64,000 nt of DNA, taken from assembly GCA_964510955.1 (NCBI GenBank), contig CAZEDW010000015.1, positions 24,442-88,441 on the forward strand. The letters run 5' to 3'. The notes under the pieces are model-generated. The model was not told the DNA's origin and did no database searches. It saw only the letters and a program-made list of their open reading frames with translations. A program made the translations under genes and the position numbers. Shown here piece by piece: positions 32,757 through 40,627 of the stretch (position 1 is the first letter of the stretch; each line of letters begins with the position of its first letter). Source of the DNA: JAFLCM01 sp964510955 (GTDB lineage Bacteria; Planctomycetota; Phycisphaerae; Phycisphaerales; UBA1924).

Positions 32757-34448
32757 TCATTCGCCCCCTGAGGGTGCCGGCTCGATTGAGGCAGGCTGCA
32801 CGGGCGGGCTGATCGCGCCCGGTGCGCCCACGGGTGCGGGGGGTGCCGGGGGAGGCGCCGGGGGCGTCACGAGCTGCTGGCGCGTGGGTCGGATTTTCTG
32901 GAAGCTTGCCGCGTCGATCACGTAGTACCAGTTCGCGAGGCTCTTGCGCAGCGACTCCGCGCGGGTCTTCCCGGACTCGACGCGGGCGTTTCGGGCGTTG
33001 GCTTCCTGCAGGTACTTGGCCTGGTCAGCGTCGTACTTGGCCTTGGACACTTTGTAGGCCGCGACCTCTGGAGCGTCGGGCGTTGGCGCGGGGGCGGGAG
33101 CGCCCGCTTCGCCGGGCTTTGCCTCGGCGGGCTTGGCGTTGGGGTCGTATCCGGGTGGCGGCGTTGGGGCTGTTGGCGCGACCGGGGGCGGGCCCAGCAG
33201 AGACTCGTCGAACTTCGCCGTCACGAGCACGTAGCGCGCCTCGGTGCCCTTGGCCTTGTCGTCTTTCTTGGGCTGATCGGCCTTGGGTGTTTCGCCGGGC
33301 TTGGCCTCGGGCGTCTTGGCGGCACCGACGCCCTCGTCACCGGCGGTCAGGGCCTCGCCCGACGCGACGAGCAGCTCGCCGAAGAACATCTTGTAGACAA
33401 CGCCGTCGTCGCACTTGACGTCCATCTCGCCCTCGTTGGCGAGGAACTGCCCGCCCTGCGCGACGTAGAAGCCCTTGTTCGCCAGACCCATCAGGTCGAG
33501 CTGGTTGAGCTGGGTCGTGGCGGTGCTCGGGTCGGCGGAGAAGTACTTGACGAGCTTGTCCGGCTTGGTCCGCACGCCCAGGATGCGCATCGTCCGCAGG
33601 GTGTTGACCGCTTCCTCGACCGGTGCGTCCTGCACCTTTTCCTGATCGCCGGGGGGGCCGCCCGGTTCGCAGGTGAATGTCCAGCGCGCCGGGGGCGGGG
33701 GGGGCGGCGCGTTGGGGTCGGTCTGCGGGGGGTTCGGGGGCGGCTTGATGTTCGTGATGGAGAGCCGCTCGGTGGTCTTCTTGGTCTGAGCCTGCTCGTC
33801 GATCTGATAGCGGTCGATGTTCAGGCCGACCACCTGGGCTGAGCCGACCTTCAGCACGTCGGTCTGCACCCAGTCGGCGAAAGCAGTGGTGATGTGCTTC
33901 TGGAAGTCCACGGCGTAGACGCGGTTCTTGCCGGGGACGCGCACGTACGTTTTGCCGCCCACGCTGGTGCGGACCACGGGCTTGCCGATGATCATGTCGG
34001 CGAGCGCGGCGCCGGAGGCGTCGCGAAGCGTCACGCGCGTGCCGCGCCCGGTGAGGGGGGCCTTGTCGTCATCGGGGGCGAGCACGCCGAGGCTCTCGTG
34101 CTCGGAAGCCTTGTCGGTAACGACCTCGTCCTTCTTCAGGCCGATGAACGCCGAGGCGGCGCCGGACATGTTGCTCTCGGCGTCGGCGGGGTAGTTGTGG
34201 TGCGAGGGGATCACCCAGCGCTGCCCGTCGAACTGCACCTTGAACGGGGTCAGCGTGGCGGTTGCCTCGTCGTACGAGATCACCTCCAGAGATTTCGCGA
34301 CCGTTGGGTCCTTGAATTCGGGGAAAAACACCTGGCCCTGGTCGCTGAATGCGGCGTCGGTCACGGCCCTGGGGGCGGTGACGTACGCCGCGGTGGCGAG
34401 CCCGGCGGCGAGGATGACGGCGGCGGCGGTCTTGGCGAAGTCGTTCAT
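32757..34448 (-). CDS. DUF4340 protein, auxiliary to a Gld-like ABC system
   Basis: A 563-residue protein with an N-terminal hydrophobic helix (residues about 5-25) that should anchor it to the inner membrane with the rest outside. The body contains DUF4340-type segments, repeated strand-turn units such as LEVISYDEATATLTPFKV, RVTLRDASGAALADMIIG and a late VVYKMFFGELLVASGEA. Proline- and alanine-rich linkers with many Lys and Glu occur near 380-500. DUF4340 genes typically follow ABC permease/GldG genes, as here (42 nt gap). The family is thought to act as an extracytoplasmic partner of that exporter; no enzymatic motif is visible. ATG 34448 was chosen because homology and the anchor follow it; the frame is open to 34481 through the repeat leader. 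Confidence 0.75.
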   Translation of the reverse strand: MNDFAKTAAAVILAAGLATAAYVTAPRAVTDAAFSDQGQVFFPEFKDPTVAKSLEVISYDEATATLTPFKVQFDGQRWVIPSHHNYPADAESNMSGAASAFIGLKKDEVVTDKASEHESLGVLAPDDDKAPLTGRGTRVTLRDASGAALADMIIGKPVVRTSVGGKTYVRVPGKNRVYAVDFQKHITTAFADWVQTDVLKVGSAQVVGLNIDRYQIDEQAQTKKTTERLSITNIKPPPNPPQTDPNAPPPPPPARWTFTCEPGGPPGDQEKVQDAPVEEAVNTLRTMRILGVRTKPDKLVKYFSADPSTATTQLNQLDLMGLANKGFYVAQGGQFLANEGEMDVKCDDGVVYKMFFGELLVASGEALTAGDEGVGAAKTPEAKPGETPKADQPKKDDKAKGTEARYVLVTAKFDESLLGPPPVAPTAPTPPPGYDPNAKPAEAKPGEAGAPAPAPTPDAPEVAAYKVSKAKYDADQAKYLQEANARNARVESGKTRAESLRKSLANWYYVIDAASFQKIRPTRQQLVTPPAPPPAPPAPVGAPGAISPPVQPASIEPAPSGGE

Positions 34449-34493
34449 GGGGGAAGGGATCAGGGACTGGGCACTGGGCACTGGGTCGGATCA
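34449..34493. repeat. Heptamer-type repeat in the DUF4340 leader
   Basis: On the minus strand the stretch upstream of ATG 34448 can be read as CCCAGTG, CCCAGTG, CCCAGTC, CCTGATC, CCTTCCC, with a 7-nt period. It overlaps the end of the preceding gene by a few bases. Confidence 0.55.
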
Positions 34494-37133
34494 GCGGAGA
34501 CGCTCGCGCGAGACGCCGGCGGATTCGGCGCGGCGCCGATTGGCGAACACGCCGCCGGCCAGCAGCAGCGCGGGGATGGGCGGGAGGGCCACGGCGGCGA
34601 TACGGATGTTCATCTGCGTGCGGTCGATCCGTTCCTTGGCGCGCATCCGGGCGTCGAGGATCTCCGCCTGCTTGATGTCATTGATCGCGGCGGTCTGGAC
34701 GTCCACGCGCCGCTGCTCGGCCTCGCGGACGCTCTCGACCATGATGCGCTTGGTCGACTCGTCCAGGTCCTGGCGGTCCTGGATCTCCTTCATCTTGTTC
34801 TGCAGGATCGACTTGGCCTTCTCGAGTTCCTTGTCGGCCTTGTCATTGGCGGCTTCGATGGCGGCGAGCTGGTCCTTCTGCTCCGCCGCGCGGGCCTGGT
34901 CGAGCCGGTCGAGCGTCCGGTGCACGCGCCGGCGCTTGCGGAGTTCCAGCAGCGAGTCGTCGCCGGCGAGCGTGTCGACGCAGTTGAGCGCGAAGGTGAC
35001 GTTGTCGAACTCCAGATCGCTGAAGCCCTGCTCGCGGATGCGGAAGAACATGTCGCTCACGCAATCGAGGTCGGCGACGAAGACCGCGTTCAGGCCCTTG
35101 GAGTCGCCCGACGCGGGCTGGGTGATCCGTGCCGCCAGCACGTGCTGCCCGGCGCTCTTGACGGGGCGGCGCCCGGGGTTCAGGCCCCCGACGCCGAAGG
35201 GAGAGCGCTGCAGCATCTGCGAGAAATCGACCAGCGCGCCGGTGGGGCTGGTCTTGAGCAGCGGGACGAACTTCATCCCGGCGGGGACGGTCTTGGCCTG
35301 GTCAATGTAGCCCGCGGCCATCATCACCACTTCCTGAAGTCCGCTGGTGATCGTGTCGGAATCGTTGAAGGCGTCGGGGGTGCCGTTGTGGCGCCCGATG
35401 AAGCAGAACTCGTGGGGGATGTCGGCGTACTGGGGGCGCGGGTTGTAGCCGTCCCACACGATCTTGTCCTTGGGGCACTCGATGCCCAGGGCGGCGTAGA
35501 GCGGCGTGAGGTCGCCCTTGGGGGCTTCGTTCTGACGGCGCTGGAAGACGTTGCCGCTGCCGCGCGGTTCGCTGGTGGACAGGGGCGGGTTCACCAGCGC
35601 CAATGGGTCTTCGAAGATCAGGGCCGCGCGTCCGGCCTTGACATAGTCCACGACGTGTTTCAACTCTTCGTTGCTGAGGGTGCTCGGCGCGGCGACCACG
35701 AGCAGGTTGATGTCCGCCGGCACGTGCTGGCCCTTGGTGACCCGGGTGACCTCGTATTGCTTGCGGAGCTCTTCGACGATGGGCCAGTCGCGCCCGGGCT
35801 GGTAAGTCTGGTAGTTGAACTCGCCGAACAACTGGGCGTCGGTCTCGAGCACGCCGACCTTCTTGCGCCCCTGCAGGCTCACGGTGCGGATCGAGCGGGC
35901 GAGCTCGTACTCGACGGGCAGGCCCTTGCTGAGGAACGGGATGACGAACTGCTCGGGGCCGCAGGTGAAGGCCAGGCCCAGGAAGACCTCTCGGACGCGC
36001 GGCTCGGCGTCCTCGGGGCTGGGCGGGACCTGCTGCGGCTCGATGTTGTTGTTCTTCTTGGCTTCGCGGGCCGCGTCGGTGAACGGCTCGGTGTCGACGA
36101 TGCGGGTGATGACCCGCCCGCCGCTGGTTGCCTGCATCTCCCGAAGCAGACCGAGCAGCGTGTCGCGCGTCTGCACCAGCGACACGGGCACCGAGGGCGA
36201 GACGTACGCGGTGACCAGCACCGGGCGATCGGGTGACAGCCCGCCAATGAGCTTCGTGGTCTCCGGCGAGAGCGACCAGAGGCGCTCCTGCGTGGCGTCG
36301 GCGCGGGCGCCGTTGCGGGCCAGGAGCACCACCGCGGCCCCGCCCGCGACCAGGAACGCAGCCCCGCGGACAAAGGCCAGCGGCGTCCGGCCCGTGCCCT
36401 TCACCGAGCCGGCCCAGTGGCGCCGGTTGATGATGAACGCGTTGGCCCACAGTGCCACGGCGGCAAGGATGGCGAAGTAGCCCACGTTCTCGAGGCTGAC
36501 CACCCCGCGGCCGAAGTCCTTGAACCGCTCGGCGAACGAGACGTTTTCCGTCCACTGCGCCAGGCGGGTGCCGGGCATGACGTTGTCCAGGCCGCCGACG
36601 GCCAGCACCGCCGCGCACAGGAGCGAAGAGACGATGAACGCCAGGGTCAGGTTCCCGGTGATCGCCGAGCCAACGAGCCCGACGGCGATCAGCGACGCGC
36701 CGGCGAGGAAATGCCCGAGGTACGTCGCCAGCACCACGCCGAGGTCCGGCTTGCCGAGGTACCACAGCACCACGACGTGGCTGAGCGAGAACACCAGCGC
36801 CACCGCGTAGATCGAGACGCACGCCAGGTATTTGCCAAGGACAAGCTCCCAGTCCCTGGCGGGGAGTGTCAGCAGGAGTTCATCGGTTCCGGTCTTGCGC
36901 TCTTCGGCCCAGGCGCCCATGGTGATGGCGGGGGCCAGGAACAGCAGCAGCGCCGGGAACCACGCGTTGAGCTGGTCGAGGTTGGCGAGGTTCCGCTCGA
37001 AGAACCCCGGTACCCAGAAAGCCGCGAACGCCGACAGGAACACGAAGATCGTGATGAACACGTACCCCGTCGGGCTCGAGAAGTAGCTCGACAGCTCACG
37101 CTTGACGATGGCTTTGATGACGTGGGACTGCAT
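34491..37133 (-). CDS. ABC-2 permease fused to a GldG-like auxiliary domain
   Basis: An 880-residue fusion. Residues 1-250 are a GldF-like ABC-2 permease with about six helices (KRELSSYFSSPTGYVFITIF, MGAWAEERKTGTDELLLTLP). The following 600 residues resemble GldG/ABC auxiliary proteins: a helix, a WSLSPETTKLI stretch, VLVTAYVSPSVPVS, FGEFNYQTYQPGRDWPIVEE, and a Rossmann-like VDYVKAGRAALIFEDP segment. A predicted coiled coil (about 760-840, rich in Lys, Glu and Gln) precedes a last membrane helix. In many bacteria GldF and GldG are separate genes; the fusion is present in one frame here. Together with the upstream ATPase and DUF4340 it forms one exporter that, in Bacteroidetes, is linked to gliding, but homologs occur in non-gliding bacteria. 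Confidence 0.82.
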   Translation of the reverse strand: MQSHVIKAIVKRELSSYFSSPTGYVFITIFVFLSAFAAFWVPGFFERNLANLDQLNAWFPALLLFLAPAITMGAWAEERKTGTDELLLTLPARDWELVLGKYLACVSIYAVALVFSLSHVVVLWYLGKPDLGVVLATYLGHFLAGASLIAVGLVGSAITGNLTLAFIVSSLLCAAVLAVGGLDNVMPGTRLAQWTENVSFAERFKDFGRGVVSLENVGYFAILAAVALWANAFIINRRHWAGSVKGTGRTPLAFVRGAAFLVAGGAAVVLLARNGARADATQERLWSLSPETTKLIGGLSPDRPVLVTAYVSPSVPVSLVQTRDTLLGLLREMQATSGGRVITRIVDTEPFTDAAREAKKNNNIEPQQVPPSPEDAEPRVREVFLGLAFTCGPEQFVIPFLSKGLPVEYELARSIRTVSLQGRKKVGVLETDAQLFGEFNYQTYQPGRDWPIVEELRKQYEVTRVTKGQHVPADINLLVVAAPSTLSNEELKHVVDYVKAGRAALIFEDPLALVNPPLSTSEPRGSGNVFQRRQNEAPKGDLTPLYAALGIECPKDKIVWDGYNPRPQYADIPHEFCFIGRHNGTPDAFNDSDTITSGLQEVVMMAAGYIDQAKTVPAGMKFVPLLKTSPTGALVDFSQMLQRSPFGVGGLNPGRRPVKSAGQHVLAARITQPASGDSKGLNAVFVADLDCVSDMFFRIREQGFSDLEFDNVTFALNCVDTLAGDDSLLELRKRRRVHRTLDRLDQARAAEQKDQLAAIEAANDKADKELEKAKSILQNKMKEIQDRQDLDESTKRIMVESVREAEQRRVDVQTAAINDIKQAEILDARMRAKERIDRTQMNIRIAAVALPPIPALLLAGGVFANRRRAESAGVSRERLR

Positions 37134-37360
37134 GGATTCTGAACTCAGTGGGATCAGAGGAAGCTGAGAGGGATCAGAGGAGGGTTTGGACTCGGAGCTG
37201 AGGAGGCGAAGATTGACGCGGGAATGAGGTGGGTTGGGGGATGTCGGATGTGGGATGGGCGTGAGTCCGGGCGACCTCAGCACTTAGGACATCTGGACCA
37301 CAGACGTAGCACTCAATCCCTTGCATCCCTCCGCGTCCTCCGCGCCTCCGCGGTGAAAAA
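37134..37360. repeat. Repeat-rich leader before the ABC permease gene
   Basis: Between the ATPase stop and the permease start lies a patch with several C-rich 7-nt-like units on the minus strand (CATCCCA, CATCCGA, CATCCCC; CTCTGATCCC twice). At 37329-37360 is a GCGGAGGCGCGGAGGACG-type triplicate (minus strand), a short interspersed motif of the kind I have seen in other bacterial intergenic regions. Confidence 0.5.
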
Positions 37361-37363
37361 CTC

Positions 37364-38161
37364 CTACTTGGGCCCCGTGAGCTGGTGGAACTTCTTTTCC
37401 ATCGCCGCCTCGTTGTCGCCCAGGCTGGACACCGGCCCATCATGGACCAGCTTGCCCTGCGACACGACGAGCACGCGCGTCGCCACGGCTTGAACCTCGC
37501 GGAGGATGTGGGTGCTCAGGAGAATGGTCTTGGAACGCGACAGCCCGCGGAGCAGGTCGCGGACGTGCTCGACCTGGTTGGGGTCCAGTCCCGCGGTCGG
37601 CTCGTCCATGATCAGCACCTCGGGGTCGTGCAGCAGGGCCTGGGCCATGCCGACGCGCTGGCGGTATCCCTTGGAGAGCTTGCCGGTTGGTTTGCCGACC
37701 ACCTCCTCCAGTCGGCACTCGCCGATGACGAAATCGATGCGTTCCTTCAGCCTGGAACCCGTGACCCCCCGGGCCTCGCCGAAGAACTTGAGCAGGCTGA
37801 TCGGCGTCATCTCCGGGTAGAGCGGCCCGTTCTCCGGCAGATACCCGACGCGCCGGGCCACGCCGATCCGGTCGGCAGACACGTCCAGGCCCGCGATGAA
37901 CGCTCGCCCGCTGGTGGGGGCCATCGACCCGGTGAGCAGCTTCATGGTCGTGCTCTTGCCGGCTCCGTTGGGGCCCAGGAAGGCGACGAGCTGGCCCTTG
38001 GGGATCGCGAAGGTGATATCGCGCACGGCGTAGAAGTCGCCGTACATCCGGGTCAGCCCCTCGGCGCGGATCATGGCGTCGGTGCCGGCGTGCCCCGAGG
38101 GGCGACCGGACCCGGCGCTGCCACCAGACTTGGTTTCAGGGGGAGAGACAGCGGTGCTCAT
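37364..38161 (-). CDS. ABC transporter ATPase (GldA-like)
   Basis: A 265-residue ATP-binding subunit. After a variable, low-complexity N-terminus come MYGDFYAVRDITFAIPKG, Walker A GPNGAGKST, Q-loop (GYLPENGPLYPEMT), signature LSKGYRQRVGMAQAL, Walker B VLIMDEPTAGLDPNQ and the switch histidine in ILLSTHILRE. The KLLTG and GYLPE segments place it in the ABC-2 exporter (GldA/NatA-like) class. It lies directly upstream of the permease/GldG fusion on the same strand, which it is expected to drive. The start is uncertain: 38161 (ATG) is chosen as the first ATG close to a GGGAG element; ATG 38074 would give the shortest form compatible with the domain. A 230-nt repeat-rich leader separates it from the permease gene. 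Confidence 0.85.
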   Translation of the reverse strand: MSTAVSPPETKSGGSAGSGRPSGHAGTDAMIRAEGLTRMYGDFYAVRDITFAIPKGQLVAFLGPNGAGKSTTMKLLTGSMAPTSGRAFIAGLDVSADRIGVARRVGYLPENGPLYPEMTPISLLKFFGEARGVTGSRLKERIDFVIGECRLEEVVGKPTGKLSKGYRQRVGMAQALLHDPEVLIMDEPTAGLDPNQVEHVRDLLRGLSRSKTILLSTHILREVQAVATRVLVVSQGKLVHDGPVSSLGDNEAAMEKKFHQLTGPK

Positions 38162-38395
38162 AAGGGCGTTGCTCGGCTCCCAGTGTTTGTACATAGGACG
38201 TCCCGCGTGAATCTCCCCTTTGGGGGCGCGGGTGTCGGCACGCGATGGGAACATCTCCCAAACGACGCGCCGACAAAAGCTATCGCGGGTCGGCCAAGCC
38301 GACAAGGACGCCCATGATTCCCCGACCTGTCCCGAGCGCTCGCGCCGTGAGACCCGAACCCCAGGCACCGCGGTCGGGCGATCGAATGGATTCCC

Positions 38396-39592
38396 TTACA
38401 CACGCCGACCGGCGAGCGAGCCGTACGGCGGCTTCAGGCCGTCGCAGAGCCACAAGTCCGACAGCGAGCCGCACAGGCGGGGGGGCAGCATGACCCGAAT
38501 CAGGAACCGCGCGACCGACCGCCCGATCAAAACTCCAGCGCCCAGCCCGGTTGCGAAGCACGCGTAGGTGACGAGGTACGCGTACCCCCCGACGTGATGC
38601 AGCGCCAGGTCTCGCGTCGAGGCGTAGATCGATCTCAGTGGCTCGGAGACCTCGATCGTTGCCCACAGCCCCGCCAGCAGCAGCACAAACGTGGGAACCA
38701 CGACCGCCAGCTTCACGCGGCGCACGGACAGCACCAGGGTGCTCCATACCACACCGATCGCGATCTCCGCGGGTAACGCGGCGATGAGCCACCTTAGTGC
38801 GCTCCAGTCCAAATGTTCGGCCCAGCCGGCTTCTCGGGCGATCGCGCTCAGGTCCGCCGTGGTGTGCCAGCCGTCATCGATCCAATCATTCCACCAGCGC
38901 ACGGTCGGAGTCGGTGGCGCTGTGGCGGGCGGCGCCGTGGCGGGGGTGGCGGCCGTCTGAACGGGCTGCGCCTGAGCAGGGGCGGGGCCCTGCTCGCCCG
39001 AGGTGCTCGGCTCGTCGCCGGCGCCGGGAGTCGTTCCGTCGCTCGCGGGGGTTGGGGTAGTGCCTGCGTCGTTCGACGGATCGACCGTGCCGGCGGGCAC
39101 GCTGTTGGTGGCGGGCGTCGGTGCCGCTGGTGGCGGCAACGCGGCGATGCTCGCGGCCCCCCGCGCTCGCGCCCGAGGACCGACGGCCTGCTGCGGGTTC
39201 TTCTGTTGCCATTCCCAGTGCGCTTTGCCGAACCGGTCGGCCAGCGGCTGCACCATGGGCTCGGTTACGAAATGGGCCACGCCCCAGGTGATGAGCGACG
39301 AGCCCAGGAGGGCCGCGATCAGCAGCACGACCAGCCCCACCGCCAGCACGCGGGCCCAGCGGTTGGCCCACTTGCCAAGCAGCGGATATTCCAGCATCGC
39401 CGCCGCAGTGCCGCACTCCGGGCAGCGGACCATCAGCATGTTGTAGTGGCGCTCGCGCACGATCGTCTGCCCGACCAGGTTGAATCCGCAGCCGGTGCAC
39501 AGGCGGTCGCCGACGAGCGTGCCGAGGCGCTGATCGTCACCGGGGATCGACGGGGCGGATGGCGTCGATGTTGCAGTGGAGCCGTTGTTCAT
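38396..39592 (-). CDS. Zinc-ribbon membrane protein with Pro/Thr-rich periplasmic loop
   Basis: A 398-residue protein starting at ATG 39592 with an ATGA overlap on the preceding gene. Residues about 32-60 hold a CTGCGFNL ... CPECG pair, a rubredoxin-like zinc ribbon. A membrane helix lies near 75-105, a long segment rich in Ala, Pro and Thr (about 150-240) follows, and three or four more helices fill the C-terminal part. The layout resembles planctomycete proteins of unknown role that sit in pairs. Its partner (next upstream, same strand) has the same CPSCG...CPGC ribbon plus helices and is therefore a likely paralog. No enzymatic motif is seen. Confidence 0.7.
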   Translation of the reverse strand: MNNGSTATSTPSAPSIPGDDQRLGTLVGDRLCTGCGFNLVGQTIVRERHYNMLMVRCPECGTAAAMLEYPLLGKWANRWARVLAVGLVVLLIAALLGSSLITWGVAHFVTEPMVQPLADRFGKAHWEWQQKNPQQAVGPRARARGAASIAALPPPAAPTPATNSVPAGTVDPSNDAGTTPTPASDGTTPGAGDEPSTSGEQGPAPAQAQPVQTAATPATAPPATAPPTPTVRWWNDWIDDGWHTTADLSAIAREAGWAEHLDWSALRWLIAALPAEIAIGVVWSTLVLSVRRVKLAVVVPTFVLLLAGLWATIEVSEPLRSIYASTRDLALHHVGGYAYLVTYACFATGLGAGVLIGRSVARFLIRVMLPPRLCGSLSDLWLCDGLKPPYGSLAGRRV

Positions 39593-40359
39593 AGTGATTG
39601 TCGTGATCGTCGGATGCGCCGGCGCGTGGCCCATCGCTGCTTGCGGATGAGCGATGACATGGTTCGTTGCCCGATGTTCCCGATCGGTGTGAGCGCCGCG
39701 GTGAACGCGCCGTTGAGGGTCACCCACGCCAGGTGCTCGTTGGTGGAAATCGTGAGTCCGGCAAGCACCTCGGCGGCCTCGGACTCGTTCGCGCCCAGCA
39801 GTCGCACCCCGACGAACGGAACGACGACCCGGGCCAGAACGACCGCGCCGGCGAGCAGCCCCGTCCAGCACGCCGCGGCCGCCCACCAGCGCCGGTGGCG
39901 CAGCAGCACGCGCAGCCCGATGGTTGCCATGATCGCGCCGACGCTCCAACTGAACAGCGTGATGGGGGTGTTGGGGGTCCGGACCCATTCCATGGCGGTC
40001 GCGGCGCGCTCACCGCCCGCCCACATGTCCCGCAGCAACGCGCCGAGGCCGGAGCCCCGGGAGCCCCCAGAGCCCCGGGTGTGTACATACATGAGCGCCG
40101 ACCGCGCCAGTTCGTCCGACATCCCGATGGTGAGCCCGCCGACCGCTCCGAACCAAAGCGCGCGCCCCGCAAGCCCTCGGAGTGCCGCCAGTGCCTTGCG
40201 GAACTTCCGCCACCCACGGCGCAATGCCGGTTCGCTCCGCACGCTCGGCGTGGCGCAGCCCGGGCACCTCAGCAAGTTCCACCCGTAGTGCGGCTCGCGC
40301 ACCGCGGGCAGCAGCGCGAGGTTCTCGCCGCACGATGGGCAGATGTGGGCGTGGGGCAC
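39589..40359 (-). CDS. Zinc-ribbon membrane protein (paralog of the downstream gene)
   Basis: A 256-residue protein. Its N-terminus MPHAHICPSCGENL and LLRCPGCATPSV give a two-knuckle zinc ribbon of about 35 residues, followed by four or five hydrophobic helices and a basic C-terminal tail (RKQRWATRRRIRR). It overlaps the next gene by ATGA, so both should be translated together. The shared zinc-ribbon-then-helices architecture suggests duplication, but the sequences have diverged. The function is unknown. The gene is divergent from the histidine kinase gene, with about 270 nt between. Confidence 0.68.
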   Translation of the reverse strand: MPHAHICPSCGENLALLPAVREPHYGWNLLRCPGCATPSVRSEPALRRGWRKFRKALAALRGLAGRALWFGAVGGLTIGMSDELARSALMYVHTRGSGGSRGSGLGALLRDMWAGGERAATAMEWVRTPNTPITLFSWSVGAIMATIGLRVLLRHRRWWAAAACWTGLLAGAVVLARVVVPFVGVRLLGANESEAAEVLAGLTISTNEHLAWVTLNGAFTAALTPIGNIGQRTMSSLIRKQRWATRRRIRRSRQSL

Positions 40360-40583
40360 GGGTGACAGTACGAGGATTGTGTGCAGAGACCTCGGAGTTC
40401 GCCTTGGAGTGGCGCGGGCAGGTGATCCCGACCGTTATTCGGGAGCCGTCGGCTGCGCATTTCACGCGCCTCCGGTGCGGCTCGGTCCACCCGGGCCGGC
40501 CCCGTACCCGCAAGAAGTTGAAACAGGCGTTTGACACAGCGTCCAAGGCGAATCGGACAGGCGCGATTCGGTTTCAGGATGTC

Positions 40584-40612
40584 CGTTGCATCCCATCATT
40601 GCGACGCTTATG
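40584..40612 (+). promoter_or_regulatory. Sigma70-like promoter of the histidine kinase operon
   Basis: TTGCAT at 40584-40589 and TATGCT at 40607-40612 are 17 nt apart. The ATG at 40628 is 15 nt beyond the -10 box, so the transcript leader would be very short. Confidence 0.5.
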
Positions 40613-40627
40613 CTGGAATCAACCTAA

